64,000 bases of DNA from Anthracocystis setariae (GCA_928724745.1 CAKMXJ010000010.1:248001-312000); one strand, 5' to 3'; positions 11,695 through 21,872 are shown, numbered from the stretch's first letter. A program made the numbers and translations. Notes: generated by a model not told the origin, from the letters alone.

Positions 11695-12444
11695 ATGGAG
11701 GGCGAAGATATCTGTCTCATCATTTGTGAGTACCCTGAACATCATACTGGCACGATGTAGATGTAATACGCTGACTTGGACCTTTCGCTTCACCGTACAT
11801 CGCTGCTTGGATGTCGATAGTGGCTTTGATTTTCCCGCCGATCACGGCCATCATGATCACGGGGGTAAGTTTGACACCGTCAAACGTGAGCGTGCCGAGG
11901 TTTGCGCGGTGACTTTTACTCACATCGTATCGTTCTGAATGTCAACAGTGCTCGTTCCACTTCTGGCTCAACCTGCTGTTGACCTTCCTCTTGTGAGTAC
12001 TCGGTCACATCTTAGCGCGCCGACCAACCCGGACGGGAATCAATTGACTGACGGCCAGCGAACTCTTGCATCCCATTTGCACCCTTCCTATGCCCCTTAC
12101 AGCGTTCTGCCTGGATTGCTCCATGCCTGTAAGCTGAACCATGCCAAGGAGACCATACTATGCACAAAGACTGACTTTGCAATACGCTACGTTGATGTTG
12201 ACTTGGTTTGAACCATACAGTCTACCTCATCTACAGGAAGATGAAGGCCGAAGAGGAGTACGGCCCCAACTTCAAGTACACTAGCAAGGGCAGGTGGAAC
12301 CCTACCACGCGTCCCGAGTACGTGCCTGCTCCTCCTTCGTACGGTCAGCCCCAGCCTCAGTACGGTGCTCCTCCTCAGCAGGCTTACCACGCCCCTCAGC
12401 AGCCCTACGCCGCCCCGCAGCAGGCGTACGGCGCTACCAAGTAA
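11695..12444 (+). CDS. Pmp3/UPF0057-family small membrane protein with a C-terminal extension
   Basis: Five exons: 11695-11725, 11821-11864, 11949-11992, 12103-12128 and 12221-12444. They join in frame to 122 residues. Residues 1 to about 55 carry the two hydrophobic segments of the Pmp3/RCI2 family (ILALIFPPITAIMITG, then WLNLLLTFL...GLLHAFYLIY). These are small plasma-membrane proteins linked to membrane potential and salt stress in yeast and plants. Usual members are 50-60 residues. This one adds a hydrophilic tail rich in Pro, Gln, Tyr and Ala (repeats such as PQPQYGAP and APQQAYG). Each intron starts GTGAGT, GTAAGT or GTAAGC and ends AG. Four introns in a 369-base coding sequence is dense for this window. 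Confidence 0.85.
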
Positions 12445-13054
12445 GCTTTTGTGAGCCAAAAGATAGGCTCGCGTTTGCTTGGTGCAATGGACGCATCGAG
12501 CTGTGCCTTAATGATGCCCCCCGTCTGCACCTCGGGACACCATGTCAACACTTCTGACGAACTAGGATTTCGAATGAGGTTTATGCAGCCAAGCGTGTAA
12601 TTTATGTCTTGTCTCACATGTCCCGACGCATCATTCGAATCCATTTCAAGCAGCAGGGCTTCCACTATTTAATTGATTGTTATAGAGTCTGGACCCTTGC
12701 TGTTTGTGGCAATCGAATCGAATTGCGCACTGCAGCCACTCGACGAGTTCGATCTAACAGTCAACAATTTAATTTCTTTTCTTTTCTGAAATCAGAGCTC
12801 ATCGGGCCCGATGTTGATGATGCGGTGAATCACATGTCTTTCTCAACTTTTCAGTACTCTACAACTTGTAATTGCACGCCTCTTCTTGGTTGGCCCAAGC
12901 TCTTCTGAAAAGTGTGGTTCCAGCGCACATCCTTCTCGGCATCTCGAGTTGCTTTGTTCTTGACACAACTTAGACCAGCCATCGTCGTTCTATTCGCCCA
13001 TATCGTCCACACCGTCTGCATCGTCCACGTTTGGACGATCCGTATAGCACGCAA
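12445..13054. other. Intergenic region upstream of PSD1
   Basis: Tandem-gene spacer of about 0.6 kb that must hold the Pmp3-like 3' end and the PSD1 promoter. I see no repeat or gene in it beyond a short T-rich patch near 12770. Confidence 0.5.
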
Positions 13055-14950
13055 ATGCGACCACCATTCATGGCGTCTCGCATCCGCGCCGACCCTGTGG
13101 CGACCCTATGGCGAGTCGGCTTTGTGCATCCTGCACCCGCGCTGGCGTCAAGAACATTATCCACCTCTCTGCATAGTCTCAAGCCACCAACGCGCATATC
13201 GAACACACGCTTCCCGATTCCGTCCGCTTCGACCAGACGTTACTACAGTCGAGACCCGCTCCAGGCAGAACACGAGGCCAACACAGTGCGAGGCAACCGC
13301 GCTGCTCGGCGCAAGATCGAACAGCAAGCTAGACAGAATCCACAAGACGAGCACAAGAGCGATCAAGGCTCGTACAAGGAGAAGCTGTCGAGATCATGGT
13401 CAGGCACGCAGATCAAGTGGTATCCGATCCCTATACTCCTCGGCGCAGTCGTGCTTGTGGGCGTCCAGGCACGCAGAAACTACCTTGCTGAACGAGATGG
13501 CAAAGGCGTCGGAACCAAGATCGTCGATGAAAATGGACAGGTGGTCAAGATGCAGGGTCCTTGGACCGTATACGTGATTGGTGCGCTACCGCTCAACGCC
13601 ATCTCTCGCGCTTGGGGCTGGGCCAACAACCTCACGCTCCCCGTCTGGTTCCGTCCGTTCGGCTTCAAACTCTATGCTTACATCTTTGGCTGCAATCTGG
13701 ACGAAATGAAGGATCCCGACCTCACACACTACAAAAGTCTCGGAGAGTTCTTCTACCGCGAGCTCAAAGAGGGGGCTCGTGAAATCGAAGACAGCATTCT
13801 CGTCTCCCCAGCTGACGGAAAGGTCCTCCACTTTGGTGAGATCGTCGGCCGCCGTGTAGAGCAGGTCAAGGGTATTACCTACAGTCTGGATGCGCTACTG
13901 GGAGTGACGAGCGAACCGGAAGCGACCGAGAAGGTCGTCGGCAACTCTGTCGAGGATGCCGAGCACGTGCGCTTGGATGAACGCCAGTTCGCTTCCGTCA
14001 ACGGTATCGACTACACGCTAGACGAGCTCCTCGGTGACGAAAAGAGCAAGTCGGCTCCGCCCAATGCCGACGAAATTCGCAGACGCAAGTGGAGATGGAC
14101 CCGATTCGTCAAGGCATCTTACTGGAAGTCTTGGGTCAAACGTCGCCCAGCCCAAGGCTCGGATGGCACCAACGTTCCATCTGATCTTGCCACGTCAGAC
14201 CCGGATGATGCTGATGATGATGAGCCCAGGCAGGACGCAGCTGCTCAGCAAGAGACCAAGCAGATCGACGACGCAGGTATGCCCGAGCCCGACACGCCTG
14301 AAGTGCTGGGTCGATATGCCAATGTAGCCTACGAGATGGGTCGTGGCGCTCTGCCGTCGCTCCTGCAACCGCACTCGCCCAACCAGAAGGGTGTCAAGGA
14401 AGGAAACAAGCTCTTCTTCTGCGTCATCTACCTCGCCCCTGGTGATTACCATCGTTTCCATAGTCCGACCAACTGGGTCGCAGAGCGTCGCCGACACTTC
14501 CGAGGTGAACTCTACTCGGTGTCACCGTACATGGCCAACCGTCTGTCGAACTTGTTCGTGCTGAACGAGCGTGTCGCTCTTCTCGGGCGATGGCGTCACG
14601 GTTTCTTCGGCATGGTTCCTGTGGGTGCCACCAATGTAGGCTCGATTCGCATCAACTTTGACAAGGCGCTGCGAACCAATGTGCGAATGCAGCGCTACTT
14701 GGCGGGGACGTACTCGGAAGCGTCGTACGGAGGTGCGAGCAAGTTGCTCGGTGGACAGCCATTGGGAGCAGGTGACGAGATGGGCGGTTTCCTGCTGGGC
14801 TCCACGATTGTGTTGGTGTTCGAGGCGCCGAGTGATTTCCGCTTCGATGTCAAGGCTGATCAGAAGGTTAAGGTCGGTCAGCGGTTGGGTGATATTCGTC
14901 CACCGACACCGGAGGAAGATGAGAAAACTAAGTATGGTCGTCAGGTTTAA
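13055..14950 (+). CDS. PSD1: Phosphatidylserine decarboxylase, mitochondrial type
   Basis: Intronless, 631 residues from the first ATG of the frame; a second in-frame ATG at 13070 is also possible. It makes phosphatidylethanolamine from phosphatidylserine at the mitochondrial inner membrane. An Arg/Ser-rich N-terminus suits a mitochondrial presequence. A hydrophobic segment (IPILLGAVVLVGV) lies near residue 125. SPADGKV near residue 250 supplies the family aspartate, and DYHRFHSP near 466-471 the histidine. LGST at 581-584 is the self-cleavage site whose Ser583 becomes the pyruvoyl group. The family signature KGITYSLDALLG is followed some 50 residues later by a second, related GIDYTLDELLG. 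After that comes an acidic, low-complexity insertion (about residues 325-425) that is not part of the core enzyme. Confidence 0.93.
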   Translation: MRPPFMASRIRADPVATLWRVGFVHPAPALASRTLSTSLHSLKPPTRISNTRFPIPSASTRRYYSRDPLQAEHEANTVRGNRAARRKIEQQARQNPQDEHKSDQGSYKEKLSRSWSGTQIKWYPIPILLGAVVLVGVQARRNYLAERDGKGVGTKIVDENGQVVKMQGPWTVYVIGALPLNAISRAWGWANNLTLPVWFRPFGFKLYAYIFGCNLDEMKDPDLTHYKSLGEFFYRELKEGAREIEDSILVSPADGKVLHFGEIVGRRVEQVKGITYSLDALLGVTSEPEATEKVVGNSVEDAEHVRLDERQFASVNGIDYTLDELLGDEKSKSAPPNADEIRRRKWRWTRFVKASYWKSWVKRRPAQGSDGTNVPSDLATSDPDDADDDEPRQDAAAQQETKQIDDAGMPEPDTPEVLGRYANVAYEMGRGALPSLLQPHSPNQKGVKEGNKLFFCVIYLAPGDYHRFHSPTNWVAERRRHFRGELYSVSPYMANRLSNLFVLNERVALLGRWRHGFFGMVPVGATNVGSIRINFDKALRTNVRMQRYLAGTYSEASYGGASKLLGGQPLGAGDEMGGFLLGSTIVLVFEAPSDFRFDVKADQKVKVGQRLGDIRPPTPEEDEKTKYGRQV

Positions 14951-15209
14951 ATCGCCCCATCGACCCCACAAAACCCACCAAAACAATCCGGTTCAACAGC
15001 TATACCCCTTTTCAAACCCTGCAAGACGTCGTCGTTCAACACCGAGCAGCGTTGGCCAAAGCATATGTGGCGTCTCCCCATCTCCCCAAATTGGTAGAGG
15101 TCGTCGGTTTCAATCCAAATGCCAAGAAAAAGGTCAAATCTTTCACGGGTTCTCTGTGTGTTGAGATTGTCTGGATGTGGAGAGTAGAGTACAGTAAGGG
15201 GGGTGAGAG

Positions 15210-16373
15210 TTAAACGCGTGCGCCGAGGTCTTGTAGGAGGTGATCCATTGTTTGTCGTAGTTGTTTCTGGATTTCTGGTGTAGCTTCGAGCCCGTTGATG
15301 GCCTGGATTGTATTGGATCGAGATGGATGGGTAGCGAAGGAGGTGAGGTTAGCTTGATCCATGTCTTGTTGGTGGTGGTGGTGGTGGTGGGGTTGGTAGG
15401 AACTTACGGAATCGAGAGCGTCTAAGCTCTCCCTTGCATCGGACTGGATTGCATTGCATGCATTGCGTCGTTCCATCAACTGACGATGTATCGCAGCATT
15501 CTGTTTCCTCACTCCATCCAGCTCGATTTGCAGGTGCTCCACTCTTTTTTGCTGATCGGGGATGGCTCTAGCTGAAATCGCAGTTTCCAAATCCATCTCC
15601 TTCCTCCATACGTCCTTGATCTCGTCGGCGCCATCTTGATATCCCGCCTGGTATCGTGCGTCGGCTTCGTGCGCCAGTCTGTGCAGCGAAGCGAGCTTAC
15701 CGTCCAGCTCGTTGGATTCGATCAACTTTTCGGATTCATCGATGATGGCTTCCTTCAGTTGGCCAACGAATTGCAGGCGTAGGGCTTCCACCGATTCTGC
15801 ATCGATATGCGGGAGTGCTTTGGCGAAGCTGGAGCTTGTTGCGCGATGTTCGATCAGATCGAGGAAGCGGAAAAGTGCTTGTCGCAGACGATCCAGACGC
15901 ACATTGCCGTCCTGCTCTGCCGGTGTCGTCGTGGTGGTGGTGGTGGTGGTGGTGGTGGTGGTGGTGGTGGTGGTGGTGGTGGTGATTGTGGATTTGCGCG
16001 CTTTCTTCCGCGCTACTGGTTCGTCCTGATCCAGCGCTGATGTCGACGCTCTGCCCTTCTCGGGATTGTTTACCACTGACGCTGTAACCTCCTCCACTAC
16101 CGCTGCTTCGTTTTCTGCAATCGCTGCCGCCGTCGCACTGTCTGTTATCGCAGTCGTACCATCTCTTGTCTCCTCCTCCGCCGCCGCCGCCGCCGCCGCC
16201 GTCGTCGTCGTCGCCTCAACAGCCTGCGCTGAAGGTATTAAAGCGTCTACATCTCTGACTTCCTTCTGAAACTGAAACGACGTCTCCCTCTCCTCATCCG
16301 CCCTCTCCTGCTCCAACACGATCTGCTCGTCGGTCTTATCCCCCTCGTTCAAAAAGTGTTCCTCGGATGACAT
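15210..16373 (-). CDS. NNF1: Nnf1/PMF1-like kinetochore protein (putative)
   Basis: Exons 16373-15408 and 15302-15210 give 352 residues. The start is the first ATG of the frame. Residues about 160-245 follow the Nnf1/PMF1 pattern: a short helix, then a phenylalanine and PHID, then LRLQFVGQLKEAI, and LDGKLASLHRLAHEAD. Residues about 265-320 form a coiled coil. Nnf1 is a subunit of the MIND/Mis12 complex, which links centromeric chromatin to microtubule-binding factors. The N-terminal 150 residues are acidic and low-complexity, with Ala and roughly 20-residue Thr runs. A 105-base segment (15407-15303) has a GTAAGT donor, a CTAAC branch-like site and a CAG acceptor, yet contains no stop and keeps the frame, so I treat it as an intron. 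Family assignment rests on pattern recognition only. Confidence 0.55.
   Translation of the reverse strand: MSSEEHFLNEGDKTDEQIVLEQERADEERETSFQFQKEVRDVDALIPSAQAVEATTTTAAAAAAAEEETRDGTTAITDSATAAAIAENEAAVVEEVTASVVNNPEKGRASTSALDQDEPVARKKARKSTITTTTTTTTTTTTTTTTTTTTPAEQDGNVRLDRLRQALFRFLDLIEHRATSSSFAKALPHIDAESVEALRLQFVGQLKEAIIDESEKLIESNELDGKLASLHRLAHEADARYQAGYQDGADEIKDVWRKEMDLETAISARAIPDQQKRVEHLQIELDGVRKQNAAIHRQLMERRNACNAIQSDARESLDALDSVSSYQPHHHHHHQQDMDQANLTSFATHPSRSNTIQAINGLEATPEIQKQLRQTMDHLLQDLGARV
15931..15984. repeat. GGT/ACC microsatellite encoding a Thr run
   Basis: About 18 GGT units on the plus strand, read as ACC (threonine) codons in the Nnf1-like gene. Its length probably varies between strains. 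Confidence 0.85.
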
Positions 16374-16781
16374 TATAGCGGATCCGTCCCGATGTTCGTC
16401 TGAATCTAGCGCTCCAGGTAGTGGAGAAAGCGACGACGATGCGGATGTTTTGCGAAACCGCGATTCAGATGGAAAGATGGTGGAGGCAGCGATCAAAGCT
16501 ATAATCAAATCCCAACAAACAAACTGCAATGTTGTTCTCAGCGCGCGACGCGCCCCGCACACTGGCGGGGGACCATTTCACTATGCTACCCTAACATAAC
16601 CAAACCCAATTTATACAATGGCGCTAACCGCACGTCATGATCTTCGTCACTGCCCACACGTCTTCCAGCATCTAATCGCACACGGGATCCATGCAGGACG
16701 CAACGGTATCATTCGATTGCGATTCGATAGGAGACGTCGAACCCCCAGATGCAAAAACAGCTTCCTCTATGTGACTAGGGT
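16374..16781. other. Intergenic spacer between Nnf1-like and FYVE-RING genes
   Basis: About 0.4 kb on the upstream side of the Nnf1-like gene and downstream of the ankyrin-FYVE-RING gene, both on the minus strand. No repeat, RNA gene or further coding frame was recognised. Confidence 0.5.
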
Positions 16782-19700
16782 CTACCAAGATCGGGCATGG
16801 ACAGGACACTCTCTACCCCTCTTGAACCAAGAGTCTATGCATCCTCGATGAAAGTAGCACAGACACGGCAACCTCGCAATGGTGCTGTTCGCAACAAAAT
16901 CCTCCATGCAAATCGAACACTCCTTTCCGACGATGGGCGAATTCTCTGGCAACTTATACACCAAATACCTTCCACCTTGCACACTTCCACCACCGCCGTT
17001 CTCCAGACAATTGCGGACGTGCGCCTCCTGCTCTTCGCTCCCACCGAGCGCAGAGAGCGAAGTGGAACACACGGGACATTCGGTGAGCTCGCTGGCCCGA
17101 CTCGAGACATCGCTCGGGGGCGCCAGCGTCGATTGGAAGCCCGCCGCATCCAGGTGCGTTTCCACTCCGCTTCGGCTGGAAATTTCACCACCAGATCTAC
17201 CCCGCGAGGCAGCCATCACTGCTTCCGGTCCTCTCATGTTCTGCAGCTGCGGAGGCAACTGAAGCTCCGCGTGACAGCTATTGCAGATTCGTGTGGGCGC
17301 AAGCACCTCGTTCGCTGCCATGCCTGGCAGACTGGGATCCGCCACAATCTCGGACAGTCTCAACTGCGCACGCTTGGACGAGCAAGAATCGCAAAAGATG
17401 CGACCACATCGTCGACAGTGATGCTTGCGCAGGAAAAAGGTAAAGTGACGTCCGCATCCTCTGCAGTCCCTCGCTTCTTCATCGCGCTCCCACTGTGGCT
17501 GCAAATTCTGTTCGCGCATGGCTGGTCCACGACGTAGCGTCACCTTGTTAGGCGCTTCGTTGGTTGGCACGCGGAAGTCCCTGTTAGCCGCCAGATCGGC
17601 GCTGCGAGCCGCAGCAAGGGACGTGCCCGCCTCTGAAGGAGCAACGCTGCTGCGCAGCAACGAGGCTGCGCTACTCTGGCGCTGCGAAATGGGAGGTCGT
17701 GACAGAGTGCCTGAGGTCTCCGCGTTAACGAGTCGAGTGAAGACCGACGCTCCATCATCCTTGTACGAGTTGGGATAGATGAACTCTTCGTCATCCTCTT
17801 CCGCTGCATCCTCGTCCTCATCCTCTTCCAGACCTGCGGCTTGTCTCAATTGACCGAGCTGCAAAGTATACTCCTTGCGCAGGTCTTCCGCACGGCTGCG
17901 CCGCTCGACATCGTCGTCTTCGAACGCAGCCCGAAGTTCGGTGATGGCCATGACGAGGCGGGCGATGCGCCTAGCCAGCTCATTCCGGTCGTCCCCGATC
18001 GCGTCAGCAGGCGTAGCGCCAGATGCCGCGCTGGAACCGGCCAATGCCTTTGCTCTGCTCACATAGTCGGCGTCGGGACCGAGCTGAGAGCACTCGTTCC
18101 TAGCCATTTCTTGTGCAGCCATGATGGCAGCAGTGGAGAGGCCGTGGCCTACACGCAATCCGTCCTCGTTGACAGAACCCAAACCATCGCTGCCACTCGT
18201 AAATGCGCCTTCGCAAGCCTCGAGGTCATCGCCGAACTCAATGTCAAGGCGACGTCGCAGGACGCGGATCCAGCGTCTTCGACGCACCCAACCGCTTGAC
18301 GATGCCTCCTGATCGCCTTGTGCATTGGCCAAGCCTGCTCCGCCGGTCAGAGCACGTGTGACAGACGCGCTCATGCCACGGCCTTCAAGAAGCCGTTCGA
18401 GCGGAGGTGGCGGCTGCGAAGACCATTTGTCATCGAGTGCATCAAAGGACTGGGCGTACTGCCAGCCATGCTCGACATCGACAAGTGGATGAGTGGTGTC
18501 AATCTGCCATTCGCAAAGCCAAAAGTGGGAGCTCTCGTCTTCGGCGCCTTCTGGATGTCTGCCGATCGGACCTCGACCGCGACGAGCTTGAAGGACGGAT
18601 TCGGGCGTGGGCGTACTCGCCAGCTCGTCATCGTGACTGGCGTGGCCATGGCCTGCACGCTGTGCTGCTAGCGCTGCGGCTCGTCTTCGCGCGGCTGCGG
18701 AACCTATGCGGGTGCGAAGGCGTAATTTGTATGGAGTGGAGCGAGACGGCAGACCCACATCGTCTTGACGCATGGGGACGTGACGCGTGCGGCTAGGTGC
18801 TATCGGTCCGGGTGGCATTGAGCTAGGCGAACGCCTGTCGGGCTTGTGCGCTCGTGCTGCGCTTGAAGAGCTCCATCGGGGCTTTCCACCGTTCATGGCG
18901 AGCGTCTGAAGTCGAGTATCGAGACGCTGATTCTCATGCAAGACGATGGGCACCGTAGTGTGCAGGGCCAACGGCTCGTACGGCCCGCGGCCAGGCACGA
19001 TCTGCCCTGGCCGAGAAGGAGCTGCAGCATTGAATTTTGAGGCGTTCCAGCGCTCGGCTTCGTAACGTTCAAGTACTTCACAGATGTACACTTCGAAGGT
19101 GGCTGCTGCAACGTCAAATGCTGTCTCGCCGGCAGCGTTGCGAACGAATGGATCGGCGTGGTACTTTGCGGTGAGGTGGCGCACGACGGGGAGATGACCT
19201 TTGGAAGCGGCATTCATGAGGGGTGTCCAGGCGCCTCTGCCGCCCTGAATGTCGATCTCTGCTCCACCTCGATCGATGAGAAGGCGAACAAGGTCGAGAT
19301 AGCCTCGGCTGCAGGCGTTGTGCAATGCAGTCCAGCCGTCGGTGTCTCTGGCGTTGGCGTCAGCGCCGTGAGAGAGGAGAAGAGAAGTGACGGACAGCTT
19401 TCCAGCCATGGCGGCCTTGTGGAGAGGGGTCTCTCCCTCACGATCCTCCATCTCGACGATGGCACCAGCTTCGGTGATGAGCCATCGGATGATGTCGGTC
19501 TTGCCCTCCTTGGCAGCGAAATGCAAAGGCACAAGACCGTTGCTGGGGCTGGGATCGTTGGCAAGCGCGAACATGGAGATGCCCGAGGAACAGGCAGCTC
19601 GCACAAAATCCTGCAAATCAGTCAGTGTGCCGCGGCTGCACAGCTCGGCCAAAGTGTGGTAATCGAGCTGTGGTGCCTCGTGAACAGCAGGCGTAAGCTG

Positions 19701-20630
19701 GTCAGGTACTGGTTCAGTCGGTGCATCCAAGCTTGGCTGGGCGATATCGTCAACGTCGCTTTGACTACTGGACCCAGCAGCTGTAGGTGCAGGCTCGTGG
19801 GAATCCTCAACATGCGATGTTACTTCGGCACGATCTGAGTCGGCTTTGCCTGGGTAGACGAAACCCTCTTCGTCGTCTTGTTCCTCGCTGGCATGCGCAC
19901 TCGCTGTTTCCTGCATGTGGTCGGCCGATGTACGATCTTGTGGAAGTTGCTGGTCACTGGGGCGCGAGGCTAGGTGCGTCTCAGAATCCAAGTAGTGGTT
20001 GTCGTGCTGTCGAATGGTTTCGTCTCCTTGTTGTGAATCGTCGTTGGGGGAAGGCGCAGAATCTGGACCCGAATGGTTAGTGAGATCGTTGGATGTGGAG
20101 ATAGGAGGCTCGTCTCGAGACAGAGGATCATCGGACAGGTACGGACTGGTGAGTGGATCGTGCGTGTGGTTGGCACTAGCGGACATGTCAGATTGGTGTT
20201 GCTGTGGTCGCGATGGCTTAAAGACAGCAGCGCTGGCGGACAGAGCGGGACGAGATGGCTGGGCTGATTGCGAGGGTGCTGCCCAGGCGAATTCGAGGCT
20301 TTCAGCTTGATAGGGAGCAAAGATGGGTCTGCGAGCATCGTCGGCACCAGGCTTGAGCTTAGAGCCAAAAGAGGAATCAGCGCGAGTTAATCTGGTTGAC
20401 AGGCCCACGGAAGGAAAGCCGGAAGCATGGATGGATGGTTGATCTGCATAGCTAGCCTTCACATGGGTAGGAGCATGCATACTTGCGCTTGCGCCTCCGT
20501 TTGCATGGTCGAAGCGAGCTGCGGAATGGTCGCGATCGCCAGACGATACGCCAGCATCTGCCCAGACGTCGTGGGATGATGTGGCTGCGCCATCGTCGTG
20601 ACTGGATGCTAGAGGATCTGGCACCGCCAT
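16782..20630 (-). CDS. Ankyrin-repeat, FYVE and RING domain protein
   Basis: Intronless, 1282 residues from the first ATG. Residues 1-320 are Ser/Asp/Gln-rich and disordered. About 325-520 hold four to five ankyrin repeats (GLVPLHFAAKEGKTDIIRWL, GETPLHKAAMAGKLSVTSLL, GWTALHNACSRGYLDLVRLL). A FYVE finger spans about 1047-1120 with WERD, RKHHCR and a RIC motif, the set that binds phosphatidylinositol 3-phosphate on endosomes. Residues about 1185-1210 show CPVC...HVRNC, spaced like a UBZ-type zinc finger. A RING finger closes the protein (about 1238-1278) with CSICMEDF, LPCLCYFHRGC and CPVH. FYVE plus RING recalls the yeast endosomal E3 ligase Pib1. I infer an endosome-bound ubiquitin ligase; the ankyrin part probably binds partners. 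Confidence 0.85.
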   Translation of the reverse strand: MAVPDPLASSHDDGAATSSHDVWADAGVSSGDRDHSAARFDHANGGASASMHAPTHVKASYADQPSIHASGFPSVGLSTRLTRADSSFGSKLKPGADDARRPIFAPYQAESLEFAWAAPSQSAQPSRPALSASAAVFKPSRPQQHQSDMSASANHTHDPLTSPYLSDDPLSRDEPPISTSNDLTNHSGPDSAPSPNDDSQQGDETIRQHDNHYLDSETHLASRPSDQQLPQDRTSADHMQETASAHASEEQDDEEGFVYPGKADSDRAEVTSHVEDSHEPAPTAAGSSSQSDVDDIAQPSLDAPTEPVPDQLTPAVHEAPQLDYHTLAELCSRGTLTDLQDFVRAACSSGISMFALANDPSPSNGLVPLHFAAKEGKTDIIRWLITEAGAIVEMEDREGETPLHKAAMAGKLSVTSLLLSHGADANARDTDGWTALHNACSRGYLDLVRLLIDRGGAEIDIQGGRGAWTPLMNAASKGHLPVVRHLTAKYHADPFVRNAAGETAFDVAAATFEVYICEVLERYEAERWNASKFNAAAPSRPGQIVPGRGPYEPLALHTTVPIVLHENQRLDTRLQTLAMNGGKPRWSSSSAARAHKPDRRSPSSMPPGPIAPSRTRHVPMRQDDVGLPSRSTPYKLRLRTRIGSAAARRRAAALAAQRAGHGHASHDDELASTPTPESVLQARRGRGPIGRHPEGAEDESSHFWLCEWQIDTTHPLVDVEHGWQYAQSFDALDDKWSSQPPPPLERLLEGRGMSASVTRALTGGAGLANAQGDQEASSSGWVRRRRWIRVLRRRLDIEFGDDLEACEGAFTSGSDGLGSVNEDGLRVGHGLSTAAIMAAQEMARNECSQLGPDADYVSRAKALAGSSAASGATPADAIGDDRNELARRIARLVMAITELRAAFEDDDVERRSRAEDLRKEYTLQLGQLRQAAGLEEDEDEDAAEEDDEEFIYPNSYKDDGASVFTRLVNAETSGTLSRPPISQRQSSAASLLRSSVAPSEAGTSLAAARSADLAANRDFRVPTNEAPNKVTLRRGPAMREQNLQPQWERDEEARDCRGCGRHFTFFLRKHHCRRCGRIFCDSCSSKRAQLRLSEIVADPSLPGMAANEVLAPTRICNSCHAELQLPPQLQNMRGPEAVMAASRGRSGGEISSRSGVETHLDAAGFQSTLAPPSDVSSRASELTECPVCSTSLSALGGSEEQEAHVRNCLENGGGGSVQGGRYLVYKLPENSPIVGKECSICMEDFVANSTIARLPCLCYFHRGCIDSWFKRGRECPVHARSW

Positions 20631-20890
20631 TTGTGGACGAAGCGTGCGAGCAAAGATTGCAGTTATGTATGATGTCAAGGATGCGAAGAAGAACGAAGGT
20701 TGATGATCAGACGCAAGACACTCAGCCTTCACTTTTCTTGGAACTGCGCTGAGTTTGGCATGCGCAAGTGCGTGAGTGCGTGCGTTCGTTGCAAGCGTGG
20801 TGTTACTTGCGAGGGTGTTGGACTGGGGCCCTTTTTTGAGCCGTCAGCCTTACATAAGCCATGTTTTCTAGCTGCACATGTTGACTATAT

Positions 20891-20932
20891 TAAAAAAAAA
20901 AAAAAAAGTTTTAAAAAAAAACAGAAAAAAAA
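20891..20932. repeat. A-rich homopolymer block
   Basis: Three runs of A interrupted by GTTTT and CAG, lying about 260 bases upstream of the FYVE-RING start, where the transcribed strand reads as poly-T. Confidence 0.8.
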
Positions 20933-21270
20933 GGGTGAAACCAACATTGAAACCCGGATGGCTCGGCTGGCACGCTGTCCGTTGACGCGCATGACGAGGG
21001 CTAACTTGGCAACACTACTGTCTTAGCGTTGATCGGCGACCAAGCCATTGCGCTAGCTCGACTAATAGAACGAGTCGACGGGGAACGCTGTCGATCCTAG
21101 TTGCATGCGTAGTTGTCTACCTCTGACAGATGGTGATCGTGCACGCTACTAATTCCACGTACAAGACTCGAATGAGCACGCACGAGACGCGGAGTCAGTG
21201 CAATTTGGCATGCAGCGAGAACAAGGGTTATCAGCGGAGAAGAAAGTTTCGTAAGAATCAACGATTCGGT

Positions 21271-21296
21271 GTACAGTACTCAACTGTACAGCACAG
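21271..21296. repeat. TACAG/CTGTA pentanucleotide cluster
   Basis: GTACAGTACTCAACTGTACAG followed by CACAGG: an interrupted inverted pair of the motif. Confidence 0.6.
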
Positions 21297-21760
21297 GTGA
21301 TCTTGAAAGGCGCATGTTACCTAGGGCGCAGCCTTGCACGGCATGAGTGCGATGGTCGATTGGCACTCGGTTGGATGGCTGAATGCTGACGGAAGCATGG
21401 TGATGGGGCCTGACATTAAGGACAGTAATGTACTCTAGTTGTATGTGCTGTATCCGAGAAATGGGTAATGGTACCAAAGTCACTTTGAGATCATTGTCGC
21501 GACACTGAGGTGTACAGGAGGCTCGAGAACGGCGTTAGCATCAAGCGGCTACAGTGTCGCTGTGTGTGAGTGTTGCAGCGACAAAAATAGGTTCAGACTA
21601 GTGCCAGTCCAACTGTGTGTAAGCTTTGATCTACACCAAGTCATGCAGGCAGAAGCGACGTCTCGACAAGCAAGACAGAGGACGAGGTGACAAGCATAGC
21701 ATTCACATTCTTCGGACTGAATCGCAAATAATGCCAGGCGAAAGCGATCAATATGATGAG

Positions 21761-21787
21761 TCGATCGATCGATCGAATCGATCGATT
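21761..21787. repeat. TCGA tetranucleotide microsatellite
   Basis: Six or more TCGA units with one A insertion. The unit is self-complementary. Confidence 0.75.
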
Positions 21788-21850
21788 GAGGGACGCGATG
21801 GATGCGTTTGCAAGTTGAACTCTGGCACTTTTGTGCAGTGGTGGTGCAGC

Positions 21851-21872
21851 TGTGTGTGTGTGTGTGTGTGTA
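21851..21872. repeat. GT dinucleotide microsatellite
   Basis: About ten TG units in an intergenic region. Confidence 0.85.
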
